Origin: a virus
Direction: 5' to 3' (one strand)
IMG/VR virus record: IMGVR_UViG_3300032323_001614
Span: 1-21,497 of that record
Length of the DNA stretch: 21,497 bases
Part shown: positions 14,567 to 19,744 of the stretch, in pieces
Layout: each line of letters opens with the position of its first letter
How positions within the stretch are numbered: position 1 is the first letter of the stretch
The notes under the pieces: generated by a model
Told to the model about the DNA's origin: nothing
What the model saw: the letters and a program-made list of their open reading frames with translations, nothing else
Database searches by the model: none
Made by a program: the position numbers and the translations under genes

Positions 14567-15439
14567 ATGATTCTAATTGACTACTCGCAGGTATCGCTGG
14601 CAAATATTCTTTCCTTTAAGAAAGAGTTGATGTCAGGTGATGCTAAAGCAACAACTGATTTGATTCGTCATGCGACTCTATCAACAATCAAATCATACAA
14701 GAAAAAGTATGGTAAGGACTATGGCGACATAGTTGTTTGTTGTGATGGTCGCAACTATTGGCGTCGTCAATACTTTGAGTACTACAAGTCTGGTCGTAAG
14801 AAAGCCAGAGAAGCATCTGACTTAGATTGGCATATGATTTTCGACACACTTGGTGTGATTCGTGATGAGTTGAAGGAACACTTTCCGTATAAGATTCTAC
14901 ATATTGACCAGTGTGAAGCAGACGATATTATTGCAGTTTTGGCTAAACAAACACAAGAGTTTGGGTTTAATGAAAATGTAATGATTGTTTCCAGTGACAA
15001 GGATTTTAAACAGTTACACAAGTATACTAATGTGAAGCAGTACAGTCCACTATTGCGTAAAATGATTACAGCCAAACAAAGCGAACTACATACAAACTTG
15101 ATTGAGCATATCGTCAAGGGTGACTCTGGTGATGGTATTCCCAATATTCTAAGTAAAGATAATTGTTTTTCTGTTGGCGATCGTCAAACACCTGTCTCGG
15201 CAAAAAGACTTTCTGAGTTTTTCGAGAAGGGATATGATGCCTGTCGCAATGATGAAGAGAAACGCAACTGGAAACGAAACGAGATTCTAGTACAATTTGA
15301 GAGTATTCCTGATGCAATACAGAAAACAATTCTTGATGAATACCTAAGTAGTAAACCAAAGGGCGACAAAATGTCAATTATGAATTATCTTATTGCTAAC
15401 AGATGTCGATTGTTACTAGATGAAATTGAGGAGTTTTAA
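14567..15439 (+). CDS. rnh: RNase H / 5'-3' exonuclease, T4 Rnh (FEN-1-like) type
   Basis: The 290-aa product matches T4 RNase H, the FEN-1-like 5' nuclease that removes RNA primers from Okazaki fragments. Metal-binding residues: D5 in LIDYS, D60 in VVCCDG, E117, D119 and D120 in CEADDI, D144 and D146 in SSDKDF, and D186 and D189 in GDSGDGIPN (helix-hairpin-helix start). YWRRQYFEYYKSGRK (64-78) is the helical arch region with basic residues. Length is near T4's 305 aa. It follows the 371-aa gene with one base between and ends in a TAATG overlap with the next. With the ligase 5 kb upstream it gives the phage its own Okazaki-fragment maturation pair. Confidence 0.93.
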   Translation: MILIDYSQVSLANILSFKKELMSGDAKATTDLIRHATLSTIKSYKKKYGKDYGDIVVCCDGRNYWRRQYFEYYKSGRKKAREASDLDWHMIFDTLGVIRDELKEHFPYKILHIDQCEADDIIAVLAKQTQEFGFNENVMIVSSDKDFKQLHKYTNVKQYSPLLRKMITAKQSELHTNLIEHIVKGDSGDGIPNILSKDNCFSVGDRQTPVSAKRLSEFFEKGYDACRNDEEKRNWKRNEILVQFESIPDAIQKTILDEYLSSKPKGDKMSIMNYLIANRCRLLLDEIEEF

Positions 15440-15882
15440 TGAGTAGAATTATTACAGAAATCTTGAAAGAGATTAATACTGATTATAAGAATGCAGAAAA
15501 GTATATCAAGCAAAAACCTGCACTGACAATCATTTTTCAACATGCATACATGAAGGAAAAGAAGTTTATTCTTCCTGAAGGCGATCCTCCATACAAAAAA
15601 TCTTCTGAGCCACTCGGAATGACACCAGTAAATCTATTGACTGAACTCCGTAGATTTTATGTGTTTTGTCGAGCCGACTTGAAACAACTTCAACGAGAGC
15701 AGATGTTTGTTGGTCTTTTAGAAGGTCTTCATGCCGATGAGGTAGCTCTGATGTTGGCAATCAAGGATCAAACCCTTCACAAACTCTATCCAAAACTCAC
15801 CAGAAAGTGGGCTGAGAGCGTGAACTTAATTCCCAAAGCCGAGCCTACAACCCCCAAAAAGACCCCTGTAAAGTCCGTGTAG
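15439..15882 (+). CDS. Conserved T4-like orphan (possibly DUF6433 family)
   Basis: The 147-aa product is helical: IITEILKEINTDYKNAEKYI, then a central ALTIIFQHAYMKEKKFILPE GDPP block (split here) and LLTELRRFYVFCRADLKQLQ. It then has EQMFVGLLEGLHADEVALML followed by AIKD. The tail is Pro/Thr/Lys-rich. This pattern resembles a family of T4-like phage proteins encoded beside RNase H; I believe it is DUF6433 but cannot confirm it. Function unknown. It starts in a TAATG overlap with rnh and is the last gene before a hairpin. Confidence 0.75.
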   Translation: MSRIITEILKEINTDYKNAEKYIKQKPALTIIFQHAYMKEKKFILPEGDPPYKKSSEPLGMTPVNLLTELRRFYVFCRADLKQLQREQMFVGLLEGLHADEVALMLAIKDQTLHKLYPKLTRKWAESVNLIPKAEPTTPKKTPVKSV

Positions 15883-15910
15883 ATCCTACAAAGGCGACTT
15901 TTAGACCCAA

Positions 15911-15937
15911 AATAACCCTACTCATGGTAGGGTTATT
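15911..15937 (+). terminator. Perfect 11-bp hairpin, probable terminator
   Basis: AATAACCCTAC and GTAGGGTTATT pair perfectly around a TCATG loop, 29 bases after the stop and 12 bases before P4. There is no long T-run after the stem, though the stem itself ends in TTATT, so termination is probably weaker than at 6580 and could work on both strands. Confidence 0.7.
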
Positions 15938-15948
15938 CACACTGGTGC

Positions 15949-15977
15949 TTGACATTAATTCGTAATTCAGGTATAAT
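15949..15977 (+). promoter_or_regulatory. Sigma-70-type promoter P4
   Basis: TTGACA (15949-15954), 17-bp spacer with ATTC at positions 4-7, TATAAT (15972-15977). It is nearly identical to P3 from TGCTTGACATT through ATTCGTAA. Confidence 0.95.
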
Positions 15978-16004
15978 TATCTTATGATGATTAAAAAAGG
16001 AAAT

Positions 16005-16289
16005 ATGAATATGTTGAAAAACGAGAAATTGGCTACTGTTGGCGATATTATTCGTGCCTATGACTTTAAGCCAATGTATGGTCGTAGTGACTGTTTTGTT
16101 GAAGGTAAAGTTATTTCTATCAACGAAGATCGTGGTTACAAAGCATACAAAATTGAATGTATCAATGACTTCTTTGATGGTAAATTCCGCAAGGGTGTTC
16201 GCAGTTCTCGTGTTGCCAAAGAGGTTTATGTTCCAATGGAAGTTTCTTTCATGGAATATGATGGTCGTATTTTAAACTTGTCGAAGTGA
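16005..16289 (+). CDS. Small phage protein, unknown
   Basis: The 94-aa product contains KLATVGDIIRAYDFKPMYGR followed by SDCFVEGKVISI, and a VPMEVSFMEYDGRI end: a small beta-rich fold. The GDxIRAYDFxPMxGR...FVEG pattern looks conserved-like in T4-type phages, but I know no function. An ATG at 15984 falls on the expected transcript start of P4, so I use the ATG at 16005, which has AAAAAAGGA upstream; ATG 16011 is equally possible. Confidence 0.72.
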   Translation: MNMLKNEKLATVGDIIRAYDFKPMYGRSDCFVEGKVISINEDRGYKAYKIECINDFFDGKFRKGVRSSRVAKEVYVPMEVSFMEYDGRILNLSK

Positions 16290-16296
16290 GGATAAT

Positions 16297-16461
16297 ATGG
16301 CACAAATGAAACAACTTTGGGAAAATATCAACTGGGCTCTTGACACCTACATAGGTGCAGAATATAAATCTTGCGAAGAGATTGCTGATGAATTAAAATG
16401 TCCAGTAGAATGGGTAAATGAAATAGTTGAACAAAGATGGGAAGAAGCAATTGGTAAATAA
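16297..16461 (+). CDS. 54-aa acidic helical protein, unknown
   Basis: The product starts MAQMKQLWENINWALDTYIG and continues with KSCEEIADELKCPVEWVNEI. The second part reads like a small helix-turn-helix: EEIADEL, turn, VEWVNEIVEQRW. It may therefore be a mini DNA-binding or adaptor protein, inferred from the helix pattern only. GAGGAT lies 6 bases before the ATG. It fills the gap between two better-supported genes and shares no overlap with the upstream one. Confidence 0.65.
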   Translation: MAQMKQLWENINWALDTYIGAEYKSCEEIADELKCPVEWVNEIVEQRWEEAIGK

Positions 16462-16471
16462 ATTTTTAAAA

Positions 16472-16756
16472 ATGAAACAACTTAATGAATCAAATCAAGA
16501 AATACTGTTAATCGCACAGGAAGAATGTGCTGAGGTAACTCAGGCGATTAGTAAAGTATTTCGGTTTGGTATGGATTATGAGTATAATGGTCAAACAAAT
16601 CGTGAACACCTAGAAGAAGAAATTGGCGACCTTATGTGTATGATTGATTTAATGATTGACAATGGCATGGTTAGTGAATCGGCAGTAATGACTGCGAAGA
16701 ACGAGAAATTGAACAAGTTACTGACATGGTCGACAATCTTTAAGGAAACTGTATAA
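16472..16756 (+). CDS. MazG-like nucleotide pyrophosphohydrolase
   Basis: The 94-aa all-alpha protein has the MazG/dUTPase-type metal site: EECAE (17-21) and EEEIGD (48-53), separated by a typical RFGMDYEYNGQTNREHL segment, and a C-terminal helix ending NKLLTW. The family cleaves (d)NTPs to (d)NMP and PPi; phage members are proposed to sanitise or rebalance nucleotide pools or to lower (p)ppGpp. Substrate unknown here. Start choice is uncertain: ATG 16472 gives the usual short N-terminus but has no ribosome site, while an in-frame TTG at 16451 has GGGAAG 6 bases upstream and would lie in a 22-base string shared with 10877-10898. Fits with dCMP deaminase in the same operon. Confidence 0.82.
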   Translation: MKQLNESNQEILLIAQEECAEVTQAISKVFRFGMDYEYNGQTNREHLEEEIGDLMCMIDLMIDNGMVSESAVMTAKNEKLNKLLTWSTIFKETV

Positions 16757-16769
16757 TTACGATTCATTT

Positions 16770-17357
16770 ATGATGAATACAAAATATAAAGTTTTTGATA
16801 ATTGTGTACCAAAACAATTATCAAATGATATAGAAATTACAATGACAGGTGAGTCTTTCCCCTGGTTTTATACCAACAAAAGTGTATATACACCAGATCA
16901 GGATGATAGATTTGATGATGGAATACATTATAAAGATAAATGTTCTTTGGGTCATGCGTTCACTTTGGGTGAGCCACCAAAAATAAATTCTATTTTTTAT
17001 GAGATGATTGTGGAGTTATTAGAAACAGTTTCTAACTCAATTAATATTAAATGTGAACTTTTAAGAGCTAGAGCGAATTATACATACCCTATCTCTGCTA
17101 ACCAAACTGATATTCCATTTAGTCCTCATATAGATGGTGATTATGAACATAAAGTTTTATTATATTATGTTAATGATTCTGATGGCGACACTCTGTTGTT
17201 TGATGATGATATCAATATTATTGATAGAATCTCTCCCAGAAAAGGTAGATTCATTATATTCAATGGTAATTTGGTTCATGCTGCTTGTGCGCCAAAAGTT
17301 CATGAAAAAAGAATTGTTATAAATTACAACCTAAAGTTAGATTATGATTACAATTAA
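16770..17357 (+). CDS. 2OG-Fe(II) oxygenase (prolyl-4-hydroxylase-like)
   Basis: The 195-aa product has the double-stranded beta-helix signature of 2-oxoglutarate/Fe(II) dioxygenases: H120-x-D122 in SPHIDGD, distal H170 in NLVHAAC, and a 2OG-binding Arg at R181 in KRIVINYN. VLLYYVNDSDGDTLLF (129-144) is the core strand pair. These enzymes hydroxylate proteins, nucleic acids or small molecules; the substrate is not readable. It is a paralogue of the oxygenase at 20337 (see 17157-17185). The last 14 bases overlap the next gene. Confidence 0.88.
   Translation: MMNTKYKVFDNCVPKQLSNDIEITMTGESFPWFYTNKSVYTPDQDDRFDDGIHYKDKCSLGHAFTLGEPPKINSIFYEMIVELLETVSNSINIKCELLRARANYTYPISANQTDIPFSPHIDGDYEHKVLLYYVNDSDGDTLLFDDDINIIDRISPRKGRFIIFNGNLVHAACAPKVHEKRIVINYNLKLDYDYN
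17157..17185 (+). repeat. 29-base identical segment shared with 20673-20701
   Basis: The coding stretch for LYYVNDSDG is identical at the DNA level over 29 bases in both prolyl-hydroxylase-like genes. Identity through third codon positions suggests recent duplication or gene conversion rather than old protein homology. Confidence 0.9.
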
Positions 17358-17565
17358 TGGTCTTACAAAACGACAAGTAAAAATGCTCGACAAAATGTGG
17401 GCGATTGATGGGTATGATGAGTATATGGAGTGGAAAACTACACTATGTTATGCTCAGAAACAACAAGTTGCCACACTTGAACAACTTGTGATGTTGGCTG
17501 AAATTGATGAAGTTGACGATGTAAATGATGCAAAATTTTTAATTGAGAAAGTGATGAAACTATAA
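17344..17565 (+). CDS. Small acidic helical protein, unknown
   Basis: The 73-aa product is helical with KRQVKMLDKMWAIDGYDEYM and an acidic C-terminal half (EIDEVDDVNDAKFLIEKVMK). I know small phage proteins with a KRQxxMLDxMW start near nucleotide-metabolism genes, but not their function. It overlaps the oxygenase gene by 14 bases and ends in a TAATG overlap. Confidence 0.7.
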   Translation: MITINGLTKRQVKMLDKMWAIDGYDEYMEWKTTLCYAQKQQVATLEQLVMLAEIDEVDDVNDAKFLIEKVMKL

Positions 17566-17717
17566 TGGAAAAATATTTTACATATTTGAATGTTTTGCGT
17601 GAGAGTGGTGTTACTAACATGTTTGGAGCAGCACCTTACCTACAACAAGAATTCGGTTTATCTAGACATGAATCGAGAGATATTTTAAAACAGTGGATGG
17701 AGAGTTTCCGTGGATGA
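17565..17717 (+). CDS. 50-aa phage protein, unknown
   Basis: The frame starts in a TAATG overlap and encodes MEKYFTYLNVLRESGVTNMF followed by GAAPYLQQEFGLSRHESRDI and a basic tail. The GxxxMFGAAPYLxxEFGLSRxEARxIL pattern is one I associate with many phage and plasmid orphans, probably a small helix-turn-helix-like protein. It overlaps the next gene by 8 bases. Confidence 0.72.
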   Translation: MEKYFTYLNVLRESGVTNMFGAAPYLQQEFGLSRHESRDILKQWMESFRG

Positions 17718-17928
17718 TGACAAATTAACTTCCATGTCAATGGTTATCGATAGAGTTCTGTTGACTCTGGCTGACCAACACAATGTTTCGGCATTGTCAC
17801 TGTCGGCAGTGGTTATGGCTAGAGCGATGTTACTTTGTGACTCAGTTGGATCAGGTGAAGATCTACGACAACTATGCAACGAAATTGCCAAGACACCTGT
17901 CAAAGAACCAGAAGTGAGTTTGCATTGA
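17710..17928 (+). CDS. Small helical protein, unknown
   Basis: GTG at 17710, with GGAGAG 6 bases upstream, opens a 72-codon frame. The product is one or two long helices (SMSMVIDRVLLTLADQHNVS, LSLSAVVMARAMLLCDSVGS) rich in Ala, Leu and Met, ending in a short tail. It sits between two overlapping genes and couples to the dCMP deaminase gene by TTGA. No family recognised. Confidence 0.65.
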   Translation: MDDDKLTSMSMVIDRVLLTLADQHNVSALSLSAVVMARAMLLCDSVGSGEDLRQLCNEIAKTPVKEPEVSLH

Positions 17929-18353
17929 AACAGAAGTGGATTGATGCATTCATGGACACAGCTGAGAGATTTGCTCAGTTGAGTTCAGCAAAAAGATTGC
18001 AGGTAGGTGCAGTTGTAGTCAAGGATAATCGTATTATCTCTATTGGGTATAATGGTATGCCTGCTGGTTGGACAAATGATTGTGAAGAAGTTATACAGTT
18101 GTCAGATGACACTGTTGAATTGAAAACGAAAGATGAGGTTATTCATGCTGAAGCAAATGCTATACTCAAGTTGGCTCGTGATGGCGAATCAGGCAATGGT
18201 TCCAGTTTATTCTGTACTCATGCTCCTTGCATTCACTGTGCTAAATTGATTCACGGAGCAGGTATAAGTAAAGTTTACTATCGAGAATCGTACCGAGACA
18301 CGATAGGTTTGGACTTTCTTGAAAATTGCAAAATAAATGTTGAAAAGGTTTGA
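17925..18353 (+). CDS. dCMP deaminase
   Basis: The 142-aa zinc enzyme converts dCMP to dUMP for dTMP synthesis. Zinc and catalytic residues: H74-A-E76 in HAEAN and PC102xxC105 in APCIHCAK; VGAVVVKDNRIISIGYNGMP (27-46) is the substrate-binding block. T4 has the same activity (gene cd, 193 aa); this one is shorter, lacking the insertions of T4's. The start is taken as TTG at 17925, in a TTGA overlap with the previous stop, because the protein then begins KQKWIDAFMDTAERFAQLSS as related deaminases do; an ATG at 17874 would add an unrelated 17-residue leader, and ATG 17952 would cut the first helix. The -35 box of P5 starts in its stop codon region. Confidence 0.93.
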   Translation: MKQKWIDAFMDTAERFAQLSSAKRLQVGAVVVKDNRIISIGYNGMPAGWTNDCEEVIQLSDDTVELKTKDEVIHAEANAILKLARDGESGNGSSLFCTHAPCIHCAKLIHGAGISKVYYRESYRDTIGLDFLENCKINVEKV

Positions 18354-18378
18354 CATTTATTCATGTTTAGTGTATAAT
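18350..18378 (+). promoter_or_regulatory. Sigma-70-type promoter P5 (peptide gene and tRNA array)
   Basis: TTGACA (18350-18355), 17-bp spacer with ATTC at positions 4-7, TATAAT (18373-18378), both boxes perfect. It overlaps the dCMP deaminase stop and drives the 32-aa gene; read-through past the terminator at 18535 would feed the tRNA array. No other sigma-70-like promoter was seen before 21181. Confidence 0.93.
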
Positions 18379-18413
18379 TGATATAAATAGAAAAAGGATT
18401 CAAAGGAAATAGA

Positions 18414-18512
18414 ATGATATTAAGACCTACCAACTATAGAAATGATTTACCATCATGCAATGGTTGGACAGGATCACACTCAGAGTATCTTACTGGGGGT
18501 TTTGTGAAGTAA
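18414..18512 (+). CDS. 32-aa peptide gene ahead of the tRNA array
   Basis: ATG at 18414 with AAAGGAAAT 4-9 bases upstream opens a frame for MILRPTNYRNDLPSCNGWTG followed by SHSEYLTGGFVK. It has its own consensus promoter about 30 bases upstream and its own terminator 23 bases downstream, so it is the only coding unit on a short early transcript. The peptide is polar and aromatic with one Cys, not a membrane helix. It is either a real small protein or a translated leader that controls read-through into the tRNA array. No homologue known to me. Confidence 0.7.
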   Translation: MILRPTNYRNDLPSCNGWTGSHSEYLTGGFVK

Positions 18513-18534
18513 AAACTTTTTGAGTTTATTTCCC

Positions 18535-18569
18535 AAAACCCTCTACCTGAAAAGTTAGAGGGTTTTTTT
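18535..18569 (+). terminator. Intrinsic terminator before the tRNA array
   Basis: AAAACCCTCTA (18535-18545) pairs with TAGAGGGTTTT (18556-18566) around a 10-nt loop, followed by more T residues. It is a strong Rho-independent terminator placed between P5 and all downstream RNA genes, so the array must depend on read-through, antitermination or an unseen promoter. Confidence 0.9.
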
Positions 18570-18576
18570 GTTTTAT

Positions 18577-18848
18577 TGTTACCAAACAGAAACATATTAG
18601 GTTGCCAACACCAGTAGGTGGTTTAGGAGAGTGAACCAATCGACGGATTGGCTCTCGCTAGATTACAGGAAAGATGGAAACGAAGCGGAGATTATGGCTG
18701 GAACCCATAGTCGTTGATGTTGATACGGTGGTCACGCTGGATAATGTTGAATCGTAATGTGGAAGTTGTCTTATCGGCAGACGATGCCGTGAGAATCCAT
18801 CAGGTGATGGTTGACGACTAACATCCTAGTATGTTTCTGTTTGGTAAT
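18577..18848 (+). ncRNA. Candidate structured RNA 1, closed by a long terminal helix
   Basis: 18580-18601 pairs with 18825-18846 over 22 bp without mismatch, the only non-Watson-Crick pair being U18597-G18829; U18579-A18847 and wobble pairs extend it to about 25 bp. Inside lie CACC-AGTA-GGTG (18609-18620), a bulged hairpin 18627-18656 (GAGAG, bulge TGAA, CCAATC-GACG-GATTGG, CTCTC), an 11-bp helix 18708-18718/18810-18820 with three G-U pairs, and CGGCA-GACGA-TGCCG (18775-18789). The 3' edge is the base before tRNA-Glu, so RNase P would cut right there. No ORF of note lies inside. The class is unknown to me; RNase P RNA, tmRNA, 6S and SRP RNA signatures were looked for and not found. Confidence 0.65.
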
Positions 18849-18923
18849 GCTCGGTTCGTCTATCGGTTAGGACACTGCCCTTTCACGGCAGTAAGACCAG
18901 TTCGATTCTGGTACCGAGTACCA
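18849..18923 (+). tRNA. tRNA-Glu (TTC)
   Basis: Acceptor GCTCGGT pairs with ACCGAGT perfectly; D-arm GTCTATCGGTTAGGAC; anticodon loop CTTTCAC closed by CTGCC/GGCAG; T-arm ACCAG-TTCGATT-CTGGT; discriminator A and encoded CCA. First tRNA of the array; it is flanked directly by candidate RNAs 1 and 2, whose terminal helices touch its 5' base and its CCA. Confidence 0.95.
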
Positions 18924-19068
18924 TTTGTTTAGTGTTATCAAGGTATCGTCATAGGACGCTATGACTATTCGGGTTCAATCGGCTGGAGACGAATCCTAAC
19001 ATAACTGCCTCAGCTTTGGATGGGAAGCACCCAACTCCTAAATTGGCACGATAGCACTAAACAAATGG
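18921..19068 (+). ncRNA. Candidate structured RNA 2, closed by a 19-bp terminal helix
   Basis: 18921-18939 pairs with 19050-19068 over 19 bp; the single non-Watson-Crick pair is U18935-G19054. The first three bases are the CCA of tRNA-Glu, so 16 bp remain if the tRNA is matured first. The interior has GTCATAG-GACG-CTATGAC (18948-18965), a possible ATTCG/CGAAT pairing (18967-18971/18990-18994) enclosing a GGGTTCAATC string like a tRNA T-loop, and a TGGG-AAGCA-CCCA hairpin (about 19020-19032). No ORF with a ribosome site lies inside. The GACG loop recurs in candidate RNA 1. Class unknown to me. Confidence 0.65.
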
Positions 19069-19090
19069 CACCCATGCAAGTGCGCAAGGT

Positions 19091-19123
19091 TTGGTAGTTT
19101 TCCTTTTATCCAAAAACTACCAA
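19091..19123 (+). other. 11-bp inter-tRNA hairpin
   Basis: TTGGTAGTTTT (19091-19101) pairs perfectly with AAAACTACCAA (19113-19123) around an 11-nt pyrimidine-rich loop, in the 67-base gap between candidate RNA 2 and tRNA-His. GTTTTT follows 5 bases later, so it could be a weak terminator, or a processing stem for the tRNA-His precursor. Confidence 0.6.
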
Positions 19124-19135
19124 GATGTTTTTGGT

Positions 19136-19209
19136 GTGACTATGTTGTAATGGTAGCAACGCAGATTGTGATTCTGCTAGTCTGGGTTCAACTCCCAGTA
19201 GTCACCCCA
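19136..19209 (+). tRNA. tRNA-His (GTG)
   Basis: Acceptor GTGACTA pairs with TAGTCAC; anticodon loop TTGTGAT closed by GCAGA/TCTGC; T-arm CTGGG-TTCAACT-CCCAG; discriminator C and CCA encoded. The base before position 1 is T in DNA, so the G-1 typical of tRNA-His is not encoded opposite C73. First of four consecutive GUN-anticodon tRNAs. Confidence 0.93.
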
Positions 19210-19218
19210 AAAATATTT

Positions 19219-19303
19219 GGAGAAGAAGCATCAATGGTGATGCAGTGGACTGTAAATCCGCCACCTTCGGGTACGACTGGTTCGATCCCAGTATTCTCCA
19301 CCA
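19219..19303 (+). tRNA. tRNA-Tyr (GTA)
   Basis: Type II tRNA with long variable arm. Acceptor GGAGAAG against ATTCTCC (G-A mismatch at pair 7); anticodon loop CTGTAAA closed by GTGGA/TCCGC; T-arm ACTGG-TTCGATC-CCAGT; discriminator A, CCA encoded. Confidence 0.93.
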
Positions 19304-19310
19304 AGTTTTA

Positions 19311-19385
19311 GGCTCGTTAGTATAATGGTCATTACAGCGGATTGTCTATCCGCTTATGGGAGTTCGATTCTCCCACGAGTCGCCA
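19311..19385 (+). tRNA. tRNA-Asp (GTC)
   Basis: Acceptor GGCTCGT against ACGAGTC (one G-U); anticodon loop TTGTCTA closed by GCGGA/TCCGC; T-arm GGGAG-TTCGATT-CTCCC; discriminator G, CCA encoded. Confidence 0.95.
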
Positions 19386-19391
19386 AGTTAT

Positions 19392-19466
19392 TCCAAAGTA
19401 GCACAGCGGTAGTGCAGCAGACTGTTAATCTGTTGGTCGATGGTTCGATCCCATCCTTTGGAGCCA
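19392..19466 (+). tRNA. tRNA-Asn (GTT)
   Basis: Acceptor TCCAAAG against CTTTGGA; D-arm GCACAGCGGTAGTGC; anticodon loop CTGTTAA closed by GCAGA/TCTGT; T-arm GATGG-TTCGATC-CCATC; discriminator G, CCA encoded. Fourth of the GUN-anticodon quartet. Confidence 0.95.
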
Positions 19467-19474
19467 GTGTTATT

Positions 19475-19548
19475 GCTCTGTTAGTATATTGGTATTATTC
19501 CTGTTTTGTACTCAGGAGAAGGTAGTTCGATTCTATCATGGAGCACCA
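19475..19548 (+). tRNA. tRNA-Thr (TGT)
   Basis: Acceptor GCTCTGT against ATGGAGC (two wobbles); anticodon loop TTTGTAC closed by CCTGT/TCAGG (one T-T mismatch); T-arm GGTAG-TTCGATT-CTATC; discriminator A, CCA encoded. Weaker stems than its neighbours but complete. Confidence 0.88.
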
Positions 19549-19558
19549 TAAGTATTAT

Positions 19559-19632
19559 TACTCAGTGATGTAATGGCAGCATAATGGTCTCCAAAACCAT
19601 TCGTTGGGGTTCAAGTCCCTACTGGGTAGCCA
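19559..19632 (+). tRNA. tRNA-Trp (CCA)
   Basis: Acceptor TACTCAG against CTGGGTA (one wobble); anticodon loop CTCCAAA closed by ATGGT/ACCAT; T-arm TGGGG-TTCAAGT-CCCTA; discriminator G, CCA encoded. Confidence 0.93.
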
Positions 19633-19639
19633 AGTTTTA

Positions 19640-19727
19640 GGAAGAGTGGGTGAGTGGTTTAAACCAGCAGTCTTGAAAACTGCCGATGTGAAAGCATCCC
19701 TGAGTTCGAATCTCAGTTCTTCCGCCA
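19640..19727 (+). tRNA. tRNA-Ser (TGA)
   Basis: Type II tRNA. Acceptor GGAAGAG against TTCTTCC; anticodon loop CTTGAAA closed by GCAGT/ACTGC; long variable arm GATGTGAAAGCATC; T-arm CTGAG-TTCGAAT-CTCAG; discriminator G, CCA encoded. Followed after 17 bases by an oxygenase gene. Confidence 0.95.
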
Positions 19728-19744
19728 AATTACAGGAGTGTTTT

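Noticed and set aside
16039-16275. Forward 78-codon frame inside the first gene of the P4 operon
   Set aside because: Shadow of the 94-aa gene, which has the promoter and ribosome site; composition is unlike its neighbours.
16757-16790. TATAAT-like string before the oxygenase at 16770 as a seventh promoter
   Set aside because: No -35 box at 16-18 bp spacing; the nearest TGACAT is about 24 bp upstream.
18382-18389. TATAAATA, the T4 late promoter consensus, just after P5
   Set aside because: Such an 8-mer is expected several times by chance in AT-rich sequence of this length, and I see no other copies at gene starts. Genome-wide enrichment would be needed.
18577-18848. Candidate RNA 1 as RNase P RNA, tmRNA, 6S RNA or SRP RNA
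   Set aside because: The diagnostic conserved strings of those RNAs (for example GAGGAAAGUCC of RNase P, or a tRNA-like end with a tag reading frame for tmRNA) are not there; only a weak ACAGGAAAGATGG resemblance exists.
19325-19525. Forward frame of 66 codons across tRNA-Asp, tRNA-Asn and tRNA-Thr
   Set aside because: It is fully covered by tRNAs with complete cloverleafs, and no ribosome site is present.
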